Part shown: positions 6,665-14,585 of the stretch, one piece after another
How the letters are laid out: each line of letters begins with the position of its first letter
How positions within the stretch are numbered: position 1 is the first letter of the stretch
Source: Treponema sp. UBA937
GTDB taxonomy: Bacteria; Spirochaetota; Spirochaetia; Treponematales; Breznakiellaceae
DNA: 25,018 bases
Reading direction: 5' to 3'
Assembly: GCA_002293455.1 (NCBI GenBank)
Contig: DBDH01000082.1
Coordinates: 1 to 25,018 of the forward strand
Notes under the pieces: generated by a model
Seen by the model: the letters and a program-made list of their open reading frames with translations, nothing else
The model's database searches: none
What the model was told of the DNA's origin: nothing
Program-made: the position numbers and the translations under genes

Positions 6665-8656
6665 TTATTCTTCTGACAATTGATTTGACTTTCCCGGTTG
6701 ATACGGAATAAGAAGAGTGAACGTTGTACCCCCTCCTTCCTTTGTCGAAATCGACAATTTTCCGTTAACTTCCTTAAGTCTTTCCGCAACCAAACTTAAA
6801 CCAATTCCCCGCCCGGCACTCATAGTTTCTTCGTTTGCGGTTGATAGTCCCGGCATAAATATCGCGGACAGAATCTGATTTTTGTTTGCGTTGGGCGGTA
6901 TCAAATTCGCTTTTACAGCCTTTTCTTTAATTGAATCCAAATTAAGGCCTTTACCGTCATCAGCAAAAACGACCTCTGCCATATCACCTTTTTTCTTTAC
7001 CGATAAAGTAATAGTTCCGCACGGCGCTTTATGCAGCGATTCTCTTACATCAGGATCTTCGATTCCGTGATACACAGCGTTCCTTGCAAGCTGCATCACA
7101 ACTTCTTTGAGAATATTTCTTAAATAAGATTTAATAATATCTTCATCGATACTTTCCGCATTCAGCACCGCCTCTTTGCCTGTTTCCGCCGCTACTTTAT
7201 CAAGCGCTTTTCTTACGGACACAACAAAGATTGATTCGGTAGAATGCTGTTTCCTGAACGAAGTAATTCTGTCAACGGTTTTTTCGAGCTTGTCGCGCTC
7301 ACCAAAAATCTTCTCTAACTCAAAAGTAAGATGCAGAAGGTCTTCAAATTTCATTTCAGGTTTATTTTGGATATTTTTAACTTCATCTTCCAGCGCATGG
7401 CACTTTTCGGCGAATTCCTCAAGGCCCAAAATAGCGGCATTTGATTTGATTGCGTGAATTGACTGGTAAAAACTGATAATAACTTCCTCAAGGGGAATAT
7501 CTGTTCGTTTCAGTACATTATTCAAGCGGTCAAATTGATAATCCGTATCTTCAATAAATTCGTCAAATACAGCAGGCTCAATCTGGATAATTTCAAACAG
7601 GACTTTCATTTCCGCCTGCCGCTTATCGCCTTCTTCTTTAAGCTGCCTTGCTGTCTTAACATTTTCTGTAATGTCGTAAATCGTTCCAAGCAAAAGGGAG
7701 GACTCCTGACGCTGAATACACGTGAATTTACAATTCAAAACTCTCTTTGCCCGGGTTTCGGCGCTGACATAATCGACTTCATTAAGCGGATTAATTTCTT
7801 CAAGTAATTTCATATTATGGGTCATATTGAACACCATAGAAAAATAATCTTTTAATGTGTTCCGCTGCCCGGCAGTAATTGAATTTGCAAAAACATCAAG
7901 GAGGCTCAAGCCCGTCAAATTGGAATGGGATAAAATATCTTCCAACGATTGAGAATAATAAGGCTGAATAATAAAGTTTTGATCGATAAGGAAAAGGCCT
8001 ACATTGAGGTTATCCTTCATGGTGGTAAGCTCGTCCCGTTCCTGCTGAAGATCCATATTCAGTTGGTAAACTTCATCTTCTTTTGCCACTCTGATCAATT
8101 CCGAGACAATAGTAGTCAAGGCCAAGAGGATAAACACGGAAAAAAAGATTCCTGCCCCCCTCGAATCATATTGATAACGGGAAAATTCCGGAGATAAAAT
8201 AACGGTACTAAGAATAGACCCCATAATAATGTCAAGATAGATGCCGTACTTAATCCCTAAAAAGAGAACGGAAACTACCGGAAAAACAAAACACCATACG
8301 GCGCCAAGTCCGCCGGCAAACCCTAAATGAGCAATATACGCGCAAAAAACGCCAAATGGAACAATAAAAAAAAAGCCGGGGATGGTGAAGGGAAGTTTTG
8401 ATCTTAACAATCCTAACGACAACAAACTGACAAGGGCTAAACCAAAAACGAACAAAGCTAATTGACTGTCATTATAGGAAAGAACAATACCGGCACCGAA
8501 AAAAAATGCTATTCCCAGAAGGAATAGAAAATTCATATAAAGGTACCGGGAACTGCTGGGAGAATCTTTATAATCTAAATACCGCTTACCGACGAATAAT
8601 CTGTAAGAAAAAACAGAAATGAACTTGCTAATATCATCGACAGTAAACTTTTTCAT
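6665..8656 (-). CDS. Membrane CheA-like histidine kinase with PAS-like, Hpt and ATPase domains
   Basis: The 663-residue protein begins with about six or seven transmembrane helices (residues 40-187). A coiled coil (about 195-215) leads into a PAS-like sensor region (about 216-335). An Hpt domain follows, with phospho-acceptor His401 in SIHAIKSNAAILG, and then a GHKL ATPase. Asn526 lies in QLARNAVYHG (N box), DDGKG covers 566-570 (G1), AGRGIGLS covers 614-621 (G2), and GGGTTF is near 641. The Hpt-plus-ATPase arrangement is that of CheA. A CheY-binding P2 domain and a CheW-like P5 domain are absent, so it probably does not join a chemoreceptor array. It overlaps cheX by four bases. The likely path is His401 to the CheY-like protein two genes upstream, with CheX as the phosphatase. 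The signal is unknown. Confidence 0.87.
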   Translation of the reverse strand: MKKFTVDDISKFISVFSYRLFVGKRYLDYKDSPSSSRYLYMNFLFLLGIAFFFGAGIVLSYNDSQLALFVFGLALVSLLSLGLLRSKLPFTIPGFFFIVPFGVFCAYIAHLGFAGGLGAVWCFVFPVVSVLFLGIKYGIYLDIIMGSILSTVILSPEFSRYQYDSRGAGIFFSVFILLALTTIVSELIRVAKEDEVYQLNMDLQQERDELTTMKDNLNVGLFLIDQNFIIQPYYSQSLEDILSHSNLTGLSLLDVFANSITAGQRNTLKDYFSMVFNMTHNMKLLEEINPLNEVDYVSAETRAKRVLNCKFTCIQRQESSLLLGTIYDITENVKTARQLKEEGDKRQAEMKVLFEIIQIEPAVFDEFIEDTDYQFDRLNNVLKRTDIPLEEVIISFYQSIHAIKSNAAILGLEEFAEKCHALEDEVKNIQNKPEMKFEDLLHLTFELEKIFGERDKLEKTVDRITSFRKQHSTESIFVVSVRKALDKVAAETGKEAVLNAESIDEDIIKSYLRNILKEVVMQLARNAVYHGIEDPDVRESLHKAPCGTITLSVKKKGDMAEVVFADDGKGLNLDSIKEKAVKANLIPPNANKNQILSAIFMPGLSTANEETMSAGRGIGLSLVAERLKEVNGKLSISTKEGGGTTFTLLIPYQPGKSNQLSEE

Positions 8657-9126
8657 TTATCAAGCTTGCTGATAGCAACAGAAAGACATACCGTCTCGCC
8701 GGAAAAAATCGAAAAAGGAATACACACAACACGGGTCTTATCACTGGGCCAAACGACCGTATGATCTTTTCCGCGGATGATCGTAGGAAGACTGATAACC
8801 AGCTTGAACATTTCTTCCAGGTATTTTTTTACGTTACCGGCAATAATATTGATAATTTCTCCAACCGCGTCAGTCACTTCATCATCAACTTTTGTATATG
8901 TTTCACCAGTCAACAATCCTGTAAGCTGTAAGGCGGTTTCTGTTTTCATGGAAACCGCCACCGCTCCAATAGCCTCACCGGTAAGACCAATAACTCCGGA
9001 AATATCCCAATCATGGAAATCATCTTTTTCTACAAAGTAAATTCTTTCCGGTTTCAAATCAACCTGGAGAAAATCCTTAAAAACAGAAGTAGTAACGTCA
9101 ATAAAAGGTTGAATATATTCTTCCAT
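8653..9126 (-). CDS. cheX: CheX-type CheY-P phosphatase
   Basis: The 157-residue protein matches the CheC/CheX/FliY phosphatase fold and is of usual CheX length. A single ExxN active-site motif is visible in DAVGEIINIIAGN, with Glu90 and Asn93. CheX dephosphorylates phospho-CheY. TAGGTG six bases before the ATG serves as ribosome-binding site. It lies eight bases after the response regulator stop and its own stop overlaps the kinase start (ATGA). This order supports one operon in which kinase, regulator and phosphatase act together. No CheA, CheW or receptor gene is nearby, so a role outside classical chemotaxis is possible. Confidence 0.88.
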   Translation of the reverse strand: MEEYIQPFIDVTTSVFKDFLQVDLKPERIYFVEKDDFHDWDISGVIGLTGEAIGAVAVSMKTETALQLTGLLTGETYTKVDDEVTDAVGEIINIIAGNVKKYLEEMFKLVISLPTIIRGKDHTVVWPSDKTRVVCIPFSIFSGETVCLSVAISKLDK

Positions 9127-9134
9127 AAAGGCAC

Positions 9135-9512
9135 CTACCGAATGTTAAGATCCGCTATTTTTGCGGTAAAAACCTTTTCATTTATGGGCTTAATGATATA
9201 ATCCGTAGCGCCATTTTTTAAGGCTTCCACAACATTATACCGCGCGGCTTCACTAGTAACCATAATAATGGGTAATTTGTCATGGGAATATTCTGTCATC
9301 GCTCTCACTTTTTTGAGAAAGTCTATACCCGACAATTCGGGCATATTCCAATCGAGAAGAACCAAATCAATCTTATTGCCTTGCAGCAACTCCATGGCCT
9401 GTTTGCCATTCGACGCTTCCAAATAATTACACGGAATTTTCAATTGCGAAAAAATATTTTTCACGATATTCCGCATGATTCGGGAATCATCCACCACTAA
9501 TATATTTTTCAT
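9135..9512 (-). CDS. CheY-like single-domain response regulator
   Basis: The 125-residue receiver domain has the acidic pair Asp8/Asp9, phospho-acceptor Asp54 in VLLDWNMP, Thr86 and Lys108 (KP). There is no output domain, so it acts by protein contact, like CheY. I choose the ATG at 9512 (MKNILVVDD). The alternative ATG at 9524 overlaps a canonical -10 element and would not be transcribed from that promoter. A GGAG lies only two bases from the start, closer than usual. First gene of the cheY-cheX-kinase operon and divergent from the AraC-type gene. Confidence 0.95.
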   Translation of the reverse strand: MKNILVVDDSRIMRNIVKNIFSQLKIPCNYLEASNGKQAMELLQGNKIDLVLLDWNMPELSGIDFLKKVRAMTEYSHDKLPIIMVTSEAARYNVVEALKNGATDYIIKPINEKVFTAKIADLNIR

Positions 9513-9522
9513 AGCTCCAAGC

Positions 9523-9551
9523 ATTATACCTGATCAAAATAAAATTGTAAA
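9523..9551 (-). promoter_or_regulatory. Promoter of the cheY-cheX-kinase operon
   Basis: On the minus strand, TTTACA (9546-9551) and a perfect TATAAT (9523-9528) are 17 bases apart. The predicted start is near 9516, giving a leader of only about four bases before the ATG at 9512. Confidence 0.65.
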
Positions 9552-9576
9552 GAAATATCTTTATATTCAAAGAAAA

Positions 9577-9599
9577 TTTCTGTTTTTAGTTTACAGAAA
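9577..9599. promoter_or_regulatory. Inverted repeat in the cheY/AraC divergent region, possible operator
   Basis: TTTCTGT and ACAGAAA form a 7-bp inverted repeat with a 9-bp spacer, upstream of both predicted promoters. It could be a binding site for the adjacent AraC-type regulator. Nothing in the sequence proves this, and the region is very AT-rich. Confidence 0.3.
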
Positions 9600-9644
9600 A
9601 ACTGATAAAAAAGCTATAGCATTATGAAAAAAATGTAAAGTTCT

Positions 9645-9673
9645 TTGCAATTTTTTTGATTGTATCCTATAAT
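9645..9673 (+). promoter_or_regulatory. Promoter of the AraC-type gene, predicted leaderless
   Basis: TTGCAA (9645-9650) and TATAAT (9668-9673) are 17 bases apart, with six bases from the -10 element to the ATG. The predicted +1 is the A of the start codon at 9680. Confidence 0.65.
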
Positions 9674-9679
9674 ATTTTC

Positions 9680-10543
9680 ATGGAAATACGGGATTCGGTT
9701 TTTGTGTACCGTTTAGCCGGCGGAGAACAGCTTTCCTGGCATGGACGCTACCATGCTCATGGCTTTGATGAATATGAAATTCACTTTTTTCTTGAGGGCG
9801 AGGGATCTTTTCAGGGCAATGCTTCCAGAAAGATTATCTCCGGCGGAAAGGTTTTTCTTACCGGTCCCAATGAATTCCATTCGATTCTTCCTGACGCGGT
9901 TTCTGCTCCTATCACTTATTTTGCCGTACTTTTTACTTTTTCCCCGGAAGATCCGGCGGATTTAATTTTGTGTCTGAAAAACCGCCTTGAACAAGGAAAA
10001 CAAATGCTTTCTATAGACAGCAAATACCGTTTTCAATTTGAGGAACTTTTGCAGATGAGCCGGTCAGATGATTCGGCCTTAAAGGAATCGGCGGTACATC
10101 TTCTTATCAGCCTGCTTTATCGTTTTTTCGGCCGCCAGAATAGCGATGTTTCCGGCGATTCTATCCCGGGGGGAACCCGGAGCGGCAAAGAAGGCTATCA
10201 TGTCCACACGGAAAAAGCGCTGCTCTTAATGCAAAAATATGTCCGGGAAAACAAGAAGATTTCCAGCATCGCCCGGAAAATAGGACTATCGGAGGAACAT
10301 TTTATCCGTCTTTTCAGGAAAGATATGAGAATGACACCTCATCAATATTTTTTACGCCTGAAAATCGAAGGAGCATCCGCGCTGCTTATGTCTTCCGGCA
10401 AAACGATTGGGGAAATTTCCGATTATTTCGGCTTTGAAAACCAATTTCATTTTTCCCGCATATTTAAAAAGTGTACCGGTCTTTCCCCCATAGTATACCG
10501 GCGGACCTATCTGCAAAAAGCGGATCTTATACCGGTAATGTAA
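9680..10543 (+). CDS. AraC-family transcriptional regulator
   Basis: The 287-residue protein has an N-terminal cupin-like sensing domain with HGRYHAHGFDEYEI (about 21-34), typical of AraC-type proteins that respond to small molecules. The C-terminal DNA-binding domain has two helix-turn-helix units: ISSIARKIGLSEEHFIRLF (about 194-212) and IGEISDYFGFENQFHFSRIF (about 243-262). The signature ends with GLSPIVYRR. I place the start at ATG 9680, not at the TTG 24 bases upstream, because that TTG lies upstream of the -10 element and no Shine-Dalgarno supports it. The ligand is unknown. Its targets may include the divergent cheY operon or the HD gene downstream. Confidence 0.93.
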   Translation: MEIRDSVFVYRLAGGEQLSWHGRYHAHGFDEYEIHFFLEGEGSFQGNASRKIISGGKVFLTGPNEFHSILPDAVSAPITYFAVLFTFSPEDPADLILCLKNRLEQGKQMLSIDSKYRFQFEELLQMSRSDDSALKESAVHLLISLLYRFFGRQNSDVSGDSIPGGTRSGKEGYHVHTEKALLLMQKYVRENKKISSIARKIGLSEEHFIRLFRKDMRMTPHQYFLRLKIEGASALLMSSGKTIGEISDYFGFENQFHFSRIFKKCTGLSPIVYRRTYLQKADLIPVM

Positions 10544-10544
10544 G

Positions 10545-10591
10545 ACAACGATAAAATGGATCGACTTCCCCGAAATCGGTCTTATCATTGT
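10545..10591 (+). other. Inverted repeat after the AraC-type gene
   Basis: ACAACGATAA (10545-10554) pairs with TTATCATTGT (10582-10591) with one mismatch. It directly follows the stop codon, but no T-run follows. It may be a weak terminator or RNA-stabilising hairpin. Confidence 0.3.
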
Positions 10592-10680
10592 ACTATCAAG
10601 ACGCGGATGCCAAGGAAAACACTGATTTATTCAATCGAGACTTAATCAGCGCTGCCCAAGGAATCATTTTCTTTGTAACC

Positions 10681-10709
10681 TTGCATCTTTTTCTTTAAAA
10701 ACGTATTTT
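10681..10709 (+). promoter_or_regulatory. Possible promoter of the HD-domain gene
   Basis: TTGCAT and TATTTT are 17 bases apart, with seven bases to the ATG at 10717. The hexamers are weaker than those of the other promoters. No Shine-Dalgarno is present, which agrees with a leaderless start. Confidence 0.4.
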
Positions 10710-10716
10710 TATAAAT

Positions 10717-11532
10717 ATGAGATCACCAAAAGAAATTGCTTTAGATCAAAAAATTATTGATGCCGCGGCCGGACTGGATCATACGGGAAAAGCCGCGGAT
10801 GCGGCGCGGCTCATTCTGAAAGATGAAGAAATACAATCCATGCAGGAATATGCGAATACCGTATCAATTAAACGGCTGGGATATAACGATCATGGCCCGG
10901 TTCACATGCGGACCGTTGCGTACAATGCGGTTATTATGATGGGGCTTTTGCGGCAGGCGCAGATTAAAACAAATCTGGAAAAAGAAGAATGCGGCAGCTT
11001 TGGAGATAGTTTGACTGCCGTGTTTCTGGCATCAAGCCTGCATGATATTGGCATGACTATCGGCCGTCAGGATCATGAGCTGCACAGCGCGTACATGGGC
11101 TATCCTATCATCGATAGGATATTGCATGTTTTATACCCGCACGATGTATCGAAACGGGTTATTATCCGTTCCCTTGCGATAGAAGGCATCTCCGGCCACA
11201 TGGGAACCCGGGCGGTTTATTCCCTGGAAGCGGGAATCATTCTTGTGGCTGATGGATGCGACATGAAAAAAGGCCGCGCGCGGATTCCCATGGCTATGGC
11301 AAACAGTCCGAAAGTCGGAGATATTCACAAATACTCGGCTAATTCCATTGAAGCGGTAAAAATAATTTCCGGGAAGGAAAAACCGATCCGCATTGAAGTT
11401 CACATGTCCAGCGAAGTCGGTCTCTTTCAAATTGAAGAAATCCTTCTGGGAAAAATCAATGTAAGTCCCGCAAAACCTTACGTGGAACTCTACGCTATTG
11501 TAAATAACAGAGAACCGAAACAGTATTTGTAG
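10717..11532 (+). CDS. HD-domain metal-dependent phosphohydrolase
   Basis: The 271-residue protein carries an HD-superfamily core: His59 and His63 in NDHGPVHMRTV, the His109-Asp110 pair in SSLHDIGM, His120 and His123 in QDHELH, His161 in ISGHMGT, and Asp179 in VADGCDMKKG. These provide a metal site for hydrolysis of a nucleotide or other phosphate ester. The C-terminal 70 residues (about 200-271) may form a small alpha/beta domain. There is no GGDEF, sensor or membrane part, so a cyclic-dinucleotide role is unproven. It stands alone, with its own predicted promoter, and converges with the beta-propeller gene. Confidence 0.9.
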   Translation: MRSPKEIALDQKIIDAAAGLDHTGKAADAARLILKDEEIQSMQEYANTVSIKRLGYNDHGPVHMRTVAYNAVIMMGLLRQAQIKTNLEKEECGSFGDSLTAVFLASSLHDIGMTIGRQDHELHSAYMGYPIIDRILHVLYPHDVSKRVIIRSLAIEGISGHMGTRAVYSLEAGIILVADGCDMKKGRARIPMAMANSPKVGDIHKYSANSIEAVKIISGKEKPIRIEVHMSSEVGLFQIEEILLGKINVSPAKPYVELYAIVNNREPKQYL

Positions 11533-11623
11533 AACACGGATTTTCTCCAAAGGCGCGGTTAAGATGCCTTCTCAAAAAAACAGCGTTACCCGAAAGTATG
11601 GTCCGCCTTTGATTGGAATGGTG

Positions 11624-12658
11624 TTATTCCTTAACTCGGTAAACTGCCGCTTCGTTTTTTGTATGATTGGCGGCAATAATGATGTCCCCGCTGCCGGTAT
11701 TCACAGCAACGGCATTACTCGTTCCAACCCCTTCTTCAACAAGCTCGGTGAAAAAGCCTTTTTCTTTTTCGTAACGCAGTACGAAAAGTTCGCAGTTTTT
11801 CTGGCGTATTCCGCCTATCACGGCAGGCTTGCCAAGAAGCCGGCATCCTGTTACCGTATGCGCGAAATCAATTTCGTTGGGATAGGTCCAGGCAATTTCA
11901 TAACCCGAAGATGTTTTCTTGTTTACCACAAAACGGTTACCGTGAAACGGCTCGATAGTAATAAGTTCGTCACAGCCGCAGCCGTCAAGGTCGCATAGCG
12001 CAACATCGCTTATCGGACGGTCAATAAGTTTTGTTATCTGCCACTCGCCGTCTTTCTTTTCAGGCGCCGCCGCGGCAAAGAGTCCGTCTTCGCTGGTCCA
12101 GAATCCGGCATCTTTCCCCTGCCATCGCCCCCGGCAATAGCCGTGGTTCTTATTCTGCCCGGAATAAATTTTTCTAAACGACATGCCGTCTTCCGGCCTT
12201 GCCGGAAGTTTTCCTGTAAGAATATATCCGGGATCGCTCCAATCATCACGCTCTTTTTTGCTGCCGCACAATATGGCCGCAAATATATGTATCTCATCTT
12301 CAATGGGAAACAGATCAAAACGATGGACATAGGGAAGGCTCACAAGGTCTTTGATCTCCCAGCCTGATGACAGCCGCTTACCCCAAACCAATTTTGCTCC
12401 CTCCGATTGAAAGCCCGGGAAGAAATTCTGTACCGCGATAAACTCGCCGTCACGTTCGGGAATCTGCACAAAAGACATGGTCCCGCCGGCTTTTTCCCAG
12501 ACAACTTCTTTCTGCTCAAAATTATCTCCCGTGTAGGCATAACAGGGACCATCAATCGATTCACTCGCAAAAACCGCGTAGAACTTTCCGCCCGCGTTGA
12601 TTGTGCTCGCAGCGTAGCAGCGATCTATATCATCAAGCTTGATTTTTTCAAACCGCAT
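11624..12658 (-). CDS. Predicted cytoplasmic beta-propeller-like protein, function unknown
   Basis: From the ATG at 12658 the product has 344 residues. It is made of repeated short beta-strand blocks with frequent aromatic and G-W/E-W turns, as in beta-propellers. An acidic loop, CDLDGCGCDE, resembles FG-GAP/VCBS calcium loops. There is no signal peptide. The upstream in-frame codons to 12742 look non-coding, and AGGCGG lies nine bases before 12658 with a TATACT further up. Ten or so cysteines are scattered in the protein. I do not recognise a specific family. It may bind a ligand or sugar, but that is speculation. Confidence 0.75.
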   Translation of the reverse strand: MRFEKIKLDDIDRCYAASTINAGGKFYAVFASESIDGPCYAYTGDNFEQKEVVWEKAGGTMSFVQIPERDGEFIAVQNFFPGFQSEGAKLVWGKRLSSGWEIKDLVSLPYVHRFDLFPIEDEIHIFAAILCGSKKERDDWSDPGYILTGKLPARPEDGMSFRKIYSGQNKNHGYCRGRWQGKDAGFWTSEDGLFAAAAPEKKDGEWQITKLIDRPISDVALCDLDGCGCDELITIEPFHGNRFVVNKKTSSGYEIAWTYPNEIDFAHTVTGCRLLGKPAVIGGIRQKNCELFVLRYEKEKGFFTELVEEGVGTSNAVAVNTGSGDIIIAANHTKNEAAVYRVKE

Positions 12659-12672
12659 AATTAACCGCCTAA

Positions 12673-12689
12673 AAGGAGTATAATCGTTC
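12673..12689. promoter_or_regulatory. Inverted repeat upstream of the beta-propeller gene
   Basis: ATCGTT and AACGAT flank five bases (CATAA). The site overlaps the region just upstream of a TATACT-like -10 on the minus strand, so it could be an operator for the 12658 gene. Confidence 0.35.
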
Positions 12690-12759
12690 ATAAAACGATC
12701 ACATACATGTACATAAATGCATTCATTATGATTATTATCCATTCATAATTAAAAATCAA

Positions 12760-12918
12760 AAACTCCGCCGCAGAGCTCGATGCTGCGCATCAGCGGAGTT
12801 TGTTGGTTCTGCTTTGGTGGTTGTATTCGGGTTTAATACCCATTAAATCCACTTCGAGATTTTAAGAACGCCCGAAGGCTCGCACGCGTGAGCGTGCAGA
12901 AGGTATTAATCGAACCTT
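12760..12918 (+). repeat. Composite interspersed palindromic repeat, copy A
   Basis: The copy contains a hairpin with AAACTCCGC/GCGGAGTTT arms, then GGGT-TTAAT-ACCC, then GCACGC-GTGA-GCGTGC (12882-12897), followed by AAGGTATTAA. The 15-base module TCCGCCGCAGAGCTC (12764-12778) and the GCACGC...GCGTGCAG...GGTATTAA module recur in inverted orientation at 22774-22824. On the plus strand the tetraloop is GUGA, a GNRA type. Confidence 0.75.
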
Positions 12919-12933
12919 TAAAAAGTGTCCTGT

Positions 12934-13050
12934 GAGCTTGTTGCAAAACTCGGTTAGTTTTGCACAAGCTCATGCGATTTCGCGCCTAAAGGCTGTGAAA
13001 TACGTATTTTTAAGAGGTTGAAATTGCAAAAACTGAAGTTTTGCAATTTC
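12934..13050 (+). promoter_or_regulatory. Two long hairpins with mutually exclusive pairing, in front of gene 13096
   Basis: The first hairpin has arms 12934-12950 and 12956-12971, with one bulged T. The second has 12-bp arms GAAATTGCAAAA (13020-13031) and TTTTGCAATTTC (13039-13050). TTGCAAAACT at 12941-12950 is also exactly complementary to 13037-13046, so the two hairpins compete with a long-range 10-bp helix. CCTCCT, an anti-Shine-Dalgarno-like run, follows at 13050-13055. This resembles a leader RNA switch, unproven. Confidence 0.45.
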
Positions 13051-13095
13051 CTCCTGTAATTTACTTTATCAATATCTTCCTGAAAAACGCCGATA

Positions 13096-14424
13096 ATGGT
13101 AAAGGATATGTACCAACAAAAACACAAAGCTCGTTTTATCTATATACTGATGTTCTCTTTCTTTTCTCTTGTCCCGATTTTTGCGATAGACGTGCCGGTC
13201 GATGCTATTCCTAACGACGCTGAGTTCCGTATTGCTATAAGAGATTCCTGGATTACGGAAGTTCCGGACCGGGTTTTGCGGCAGACACCCGGATTGTTCA
13301 AACTTCCCGACGGAACGTTGATTCAGGTCCGCGCCGAAGCTGCCGGTCAAGAGCTGATGCTGATTCTCGCGAGAGAAAAATCAGGCACATATCCCGGATG
13401 GGCACAAGGGTCGTGGATTATTAACCGTGATGTACGGGACGGGAAAATTGTCCGCATCAGGATTTTTTTGCGGAGCGATCCTTACACCTATATCCAATTC
13501 CGGCCCTTTTCGGGAGACCGAAGCGAAATGGATGTTGTTCTTTATGACGGATACGCCGTCCGCTCTGTGCCGGTTCCGCTTTCCTTGGAACGAATTATGT
13601 ATATGCCATTACATAATGTACTTGCGGCATTAGGTGATAAATTCCCAAAAAAATATTTTAATCCCCATGCCGGATTGTATCAGGATACAAGAACCTTCGT
13701 TTCATCAGTGCGGAAAAGACTGCCGGAATTGCGGTTCCATGATGACGGCGCCATCGATGAACAGGGCCGCTACGTGTACATTGAAACGCTGAACCCTCAG
13801 ACAGGCAATGATCAGGGGCTCAATTGTTCCGGTTTTGCCAAATGGATTATTGATGGGCTCCTTCGTCCGTTGACCGGAAACCGCTTAGCCGTTTCTCCGC
13901 TCAAAGTACCTTTCGGAGACCGGGGTTCATCTTTTAGCGATGTTTACGAAGATTCCCGCGATCCTTTCTTCGGGCTCGATTGGACGAGGAACCTTTCCGC
14001 CGCCGCCTGGTCGATTCTGCGCTCGCCCTCATTTGCAAACCTTGATGAAATTGAAGTAAGGGATCAGATTCTCGCTGCGGTTATCACACGAAACAACAGG
14101 GCAGCTTCTCTCAGGTCGTATCCGGGTTTTCTGCAAAACGCGGGATACGGAATTGAAGGGCTTCATTCGCTGCTGTACATGCTCGCGGTCAATGAACCGG
14201 GACACATCTACCTTGCCGCCGTGAACGATGAACAAGGAACTCCGCGGCTGCGGCAGTTTTTTCACGTTGCCGTATTGGTTCCCTATTTTAACGAATATGG
14301 CGAGTTTCAAGTCGCCTGTTTTGAAAGCGCCGAAGAAACATCATTCAGCAAATTTAAAACCAGATACCCCGGAGGATATGTAAACTTATCCCGCGTTCCG
14401 GTGGAAGCCAGGTTTGATCCGTAA
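13096..14424 (+). CDS. Secreted protein with NlpC/P60-like cysteine motif
   Basis: The 442-residue product has an N-terminal signal peptide (about residues 1-30, cleavage near IFA) with no lipobox. Cys244 lies in LNCSGFAKWI, which matches the catalytic D/N-C-S-G-F block of NlpC/P60 peptidases. His390 in FFHVAVLVPY is placed like the family histidine. The distance between them (about 146 residues) is longer than usual, so an insertion lies inside the domain. The N-terminal 200 residues are beta-rich and unrecognised. A periplasmic peptidoglycan or amide hydrolase is the best guess. ATG 13108 is an alternative start. Confidence 0.75.
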   Translation: MVKDMYQQKHKARFIYILMFSFFSLVPIFAIDVPVDAIPNDAEFRIAIRDSWITEVPDRVLRQTPGLFKLPDGTLIQVRAEAAGQELMLILAREKSGTYPGWAQGSWIINRDVRDGKIVRIRIFLRSDPYTYIQFRPFSGDRSEMDVVLYDGYAVRSVPVPLSLERIMYMPLHNVLAALGDKFPKKYFNPHAGLYQDTRTFVSSVRKRLPELRFHDDGAIDEQGRYVYIETLNPQTGNDQGLNCSGFAKWIIDGLLRPLTGNRLAVSPLKVPFGDRGSSFSDVYEDSRDPFFGLDWTRNLSAAAWSILRSPSFANLDEIEVRDQILAAVITRNNRAASLRSYPGFLQNAGYGIEGLHSLLYMLAVNEPGHIYLAAVNDEQGTPRLRQFFHVAVLVPYFNEYGEFQVACFESAEETSFSKFKTRYPGGYVNLSRVPVEARFDP

Positions 14425-14440
14425 GGATAATATAATAATT

Positions 14441-14477
14441 TATATGACTATTATTCATTTTTGGTCATATAGTCATA
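14441..14477. other. Overlapping inverted repeats after gene 13096
   Basis: TATATGAC/GTCATATA (14441-14448 with 14464-14471) and TATGACTAT/ATAGTCATA (14443-14451 with 14469-14477) share bases, so only one can form at a time. No T-run follows, so this is not an obvious terminator. Confidence 0.5.
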
Positions 14478-14480
14478 ACT

Positions 14481-14582
14481 CTAATTGATGATTTTCGAGA
14501 AGTCTCGTTTCTGATAGATAATTCTGTGGATTTCGATAATATCTTTTCTCGCAATGGGCAAATAGCGGACAGAATATTCCAT
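14481..14582 (-). pseudogene. Remnant of a ParE/RelE-type toxin gene
   Basis: On the minus strand, an ATG at 14582 opens a 33-codon frame beginning MEYSVRYLPIARKDIIEI, which resembles the N-terminus of ParE/RelE toxins. It stops after about a third of the usual length (90-100 residues). The remnant antitoxin frame ends just before it with the spacing typical of such operons. The toxin is therefore almost certainly non-functional. Confidence 0.6.
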
Positions 14583-14585
14583 TTG

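Larger units (their letters stand above)
12659..13095. other. 437-bp intergenic region rich in hairpins
   Basis: No gene is visible. It lies between the divergent beta-propeller and 13096 genes. From left to right it contains an ATCGTT/AACGAT inverted repeat (about 12673-12689), a short AT-rich tract, a large hairpin at 12760-12801, GGGT/ACCC at 12829-12841, a GNRA-loop hairpin at 12882-12897, AAGGT/ACCTT at 12900-12918, and two long hairpins at 12934-12971 and 13020-13050. Two of the modules recur at 22774-22824. Confidence 0.7.

Noticed and set aside
9656..9680. TTG start for the AraC-type gene
   Set aside because: It lies upstream of the TATAAT element and lacks a Shine-Dalgarno, so the ATG at 9680 is preferred.
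11564..11998. 144-codon plus-strand frame opposite the beta-propeller gene
   Set aside because: It lies antisense to the 11624-12658 gene, which has the better start and composition.
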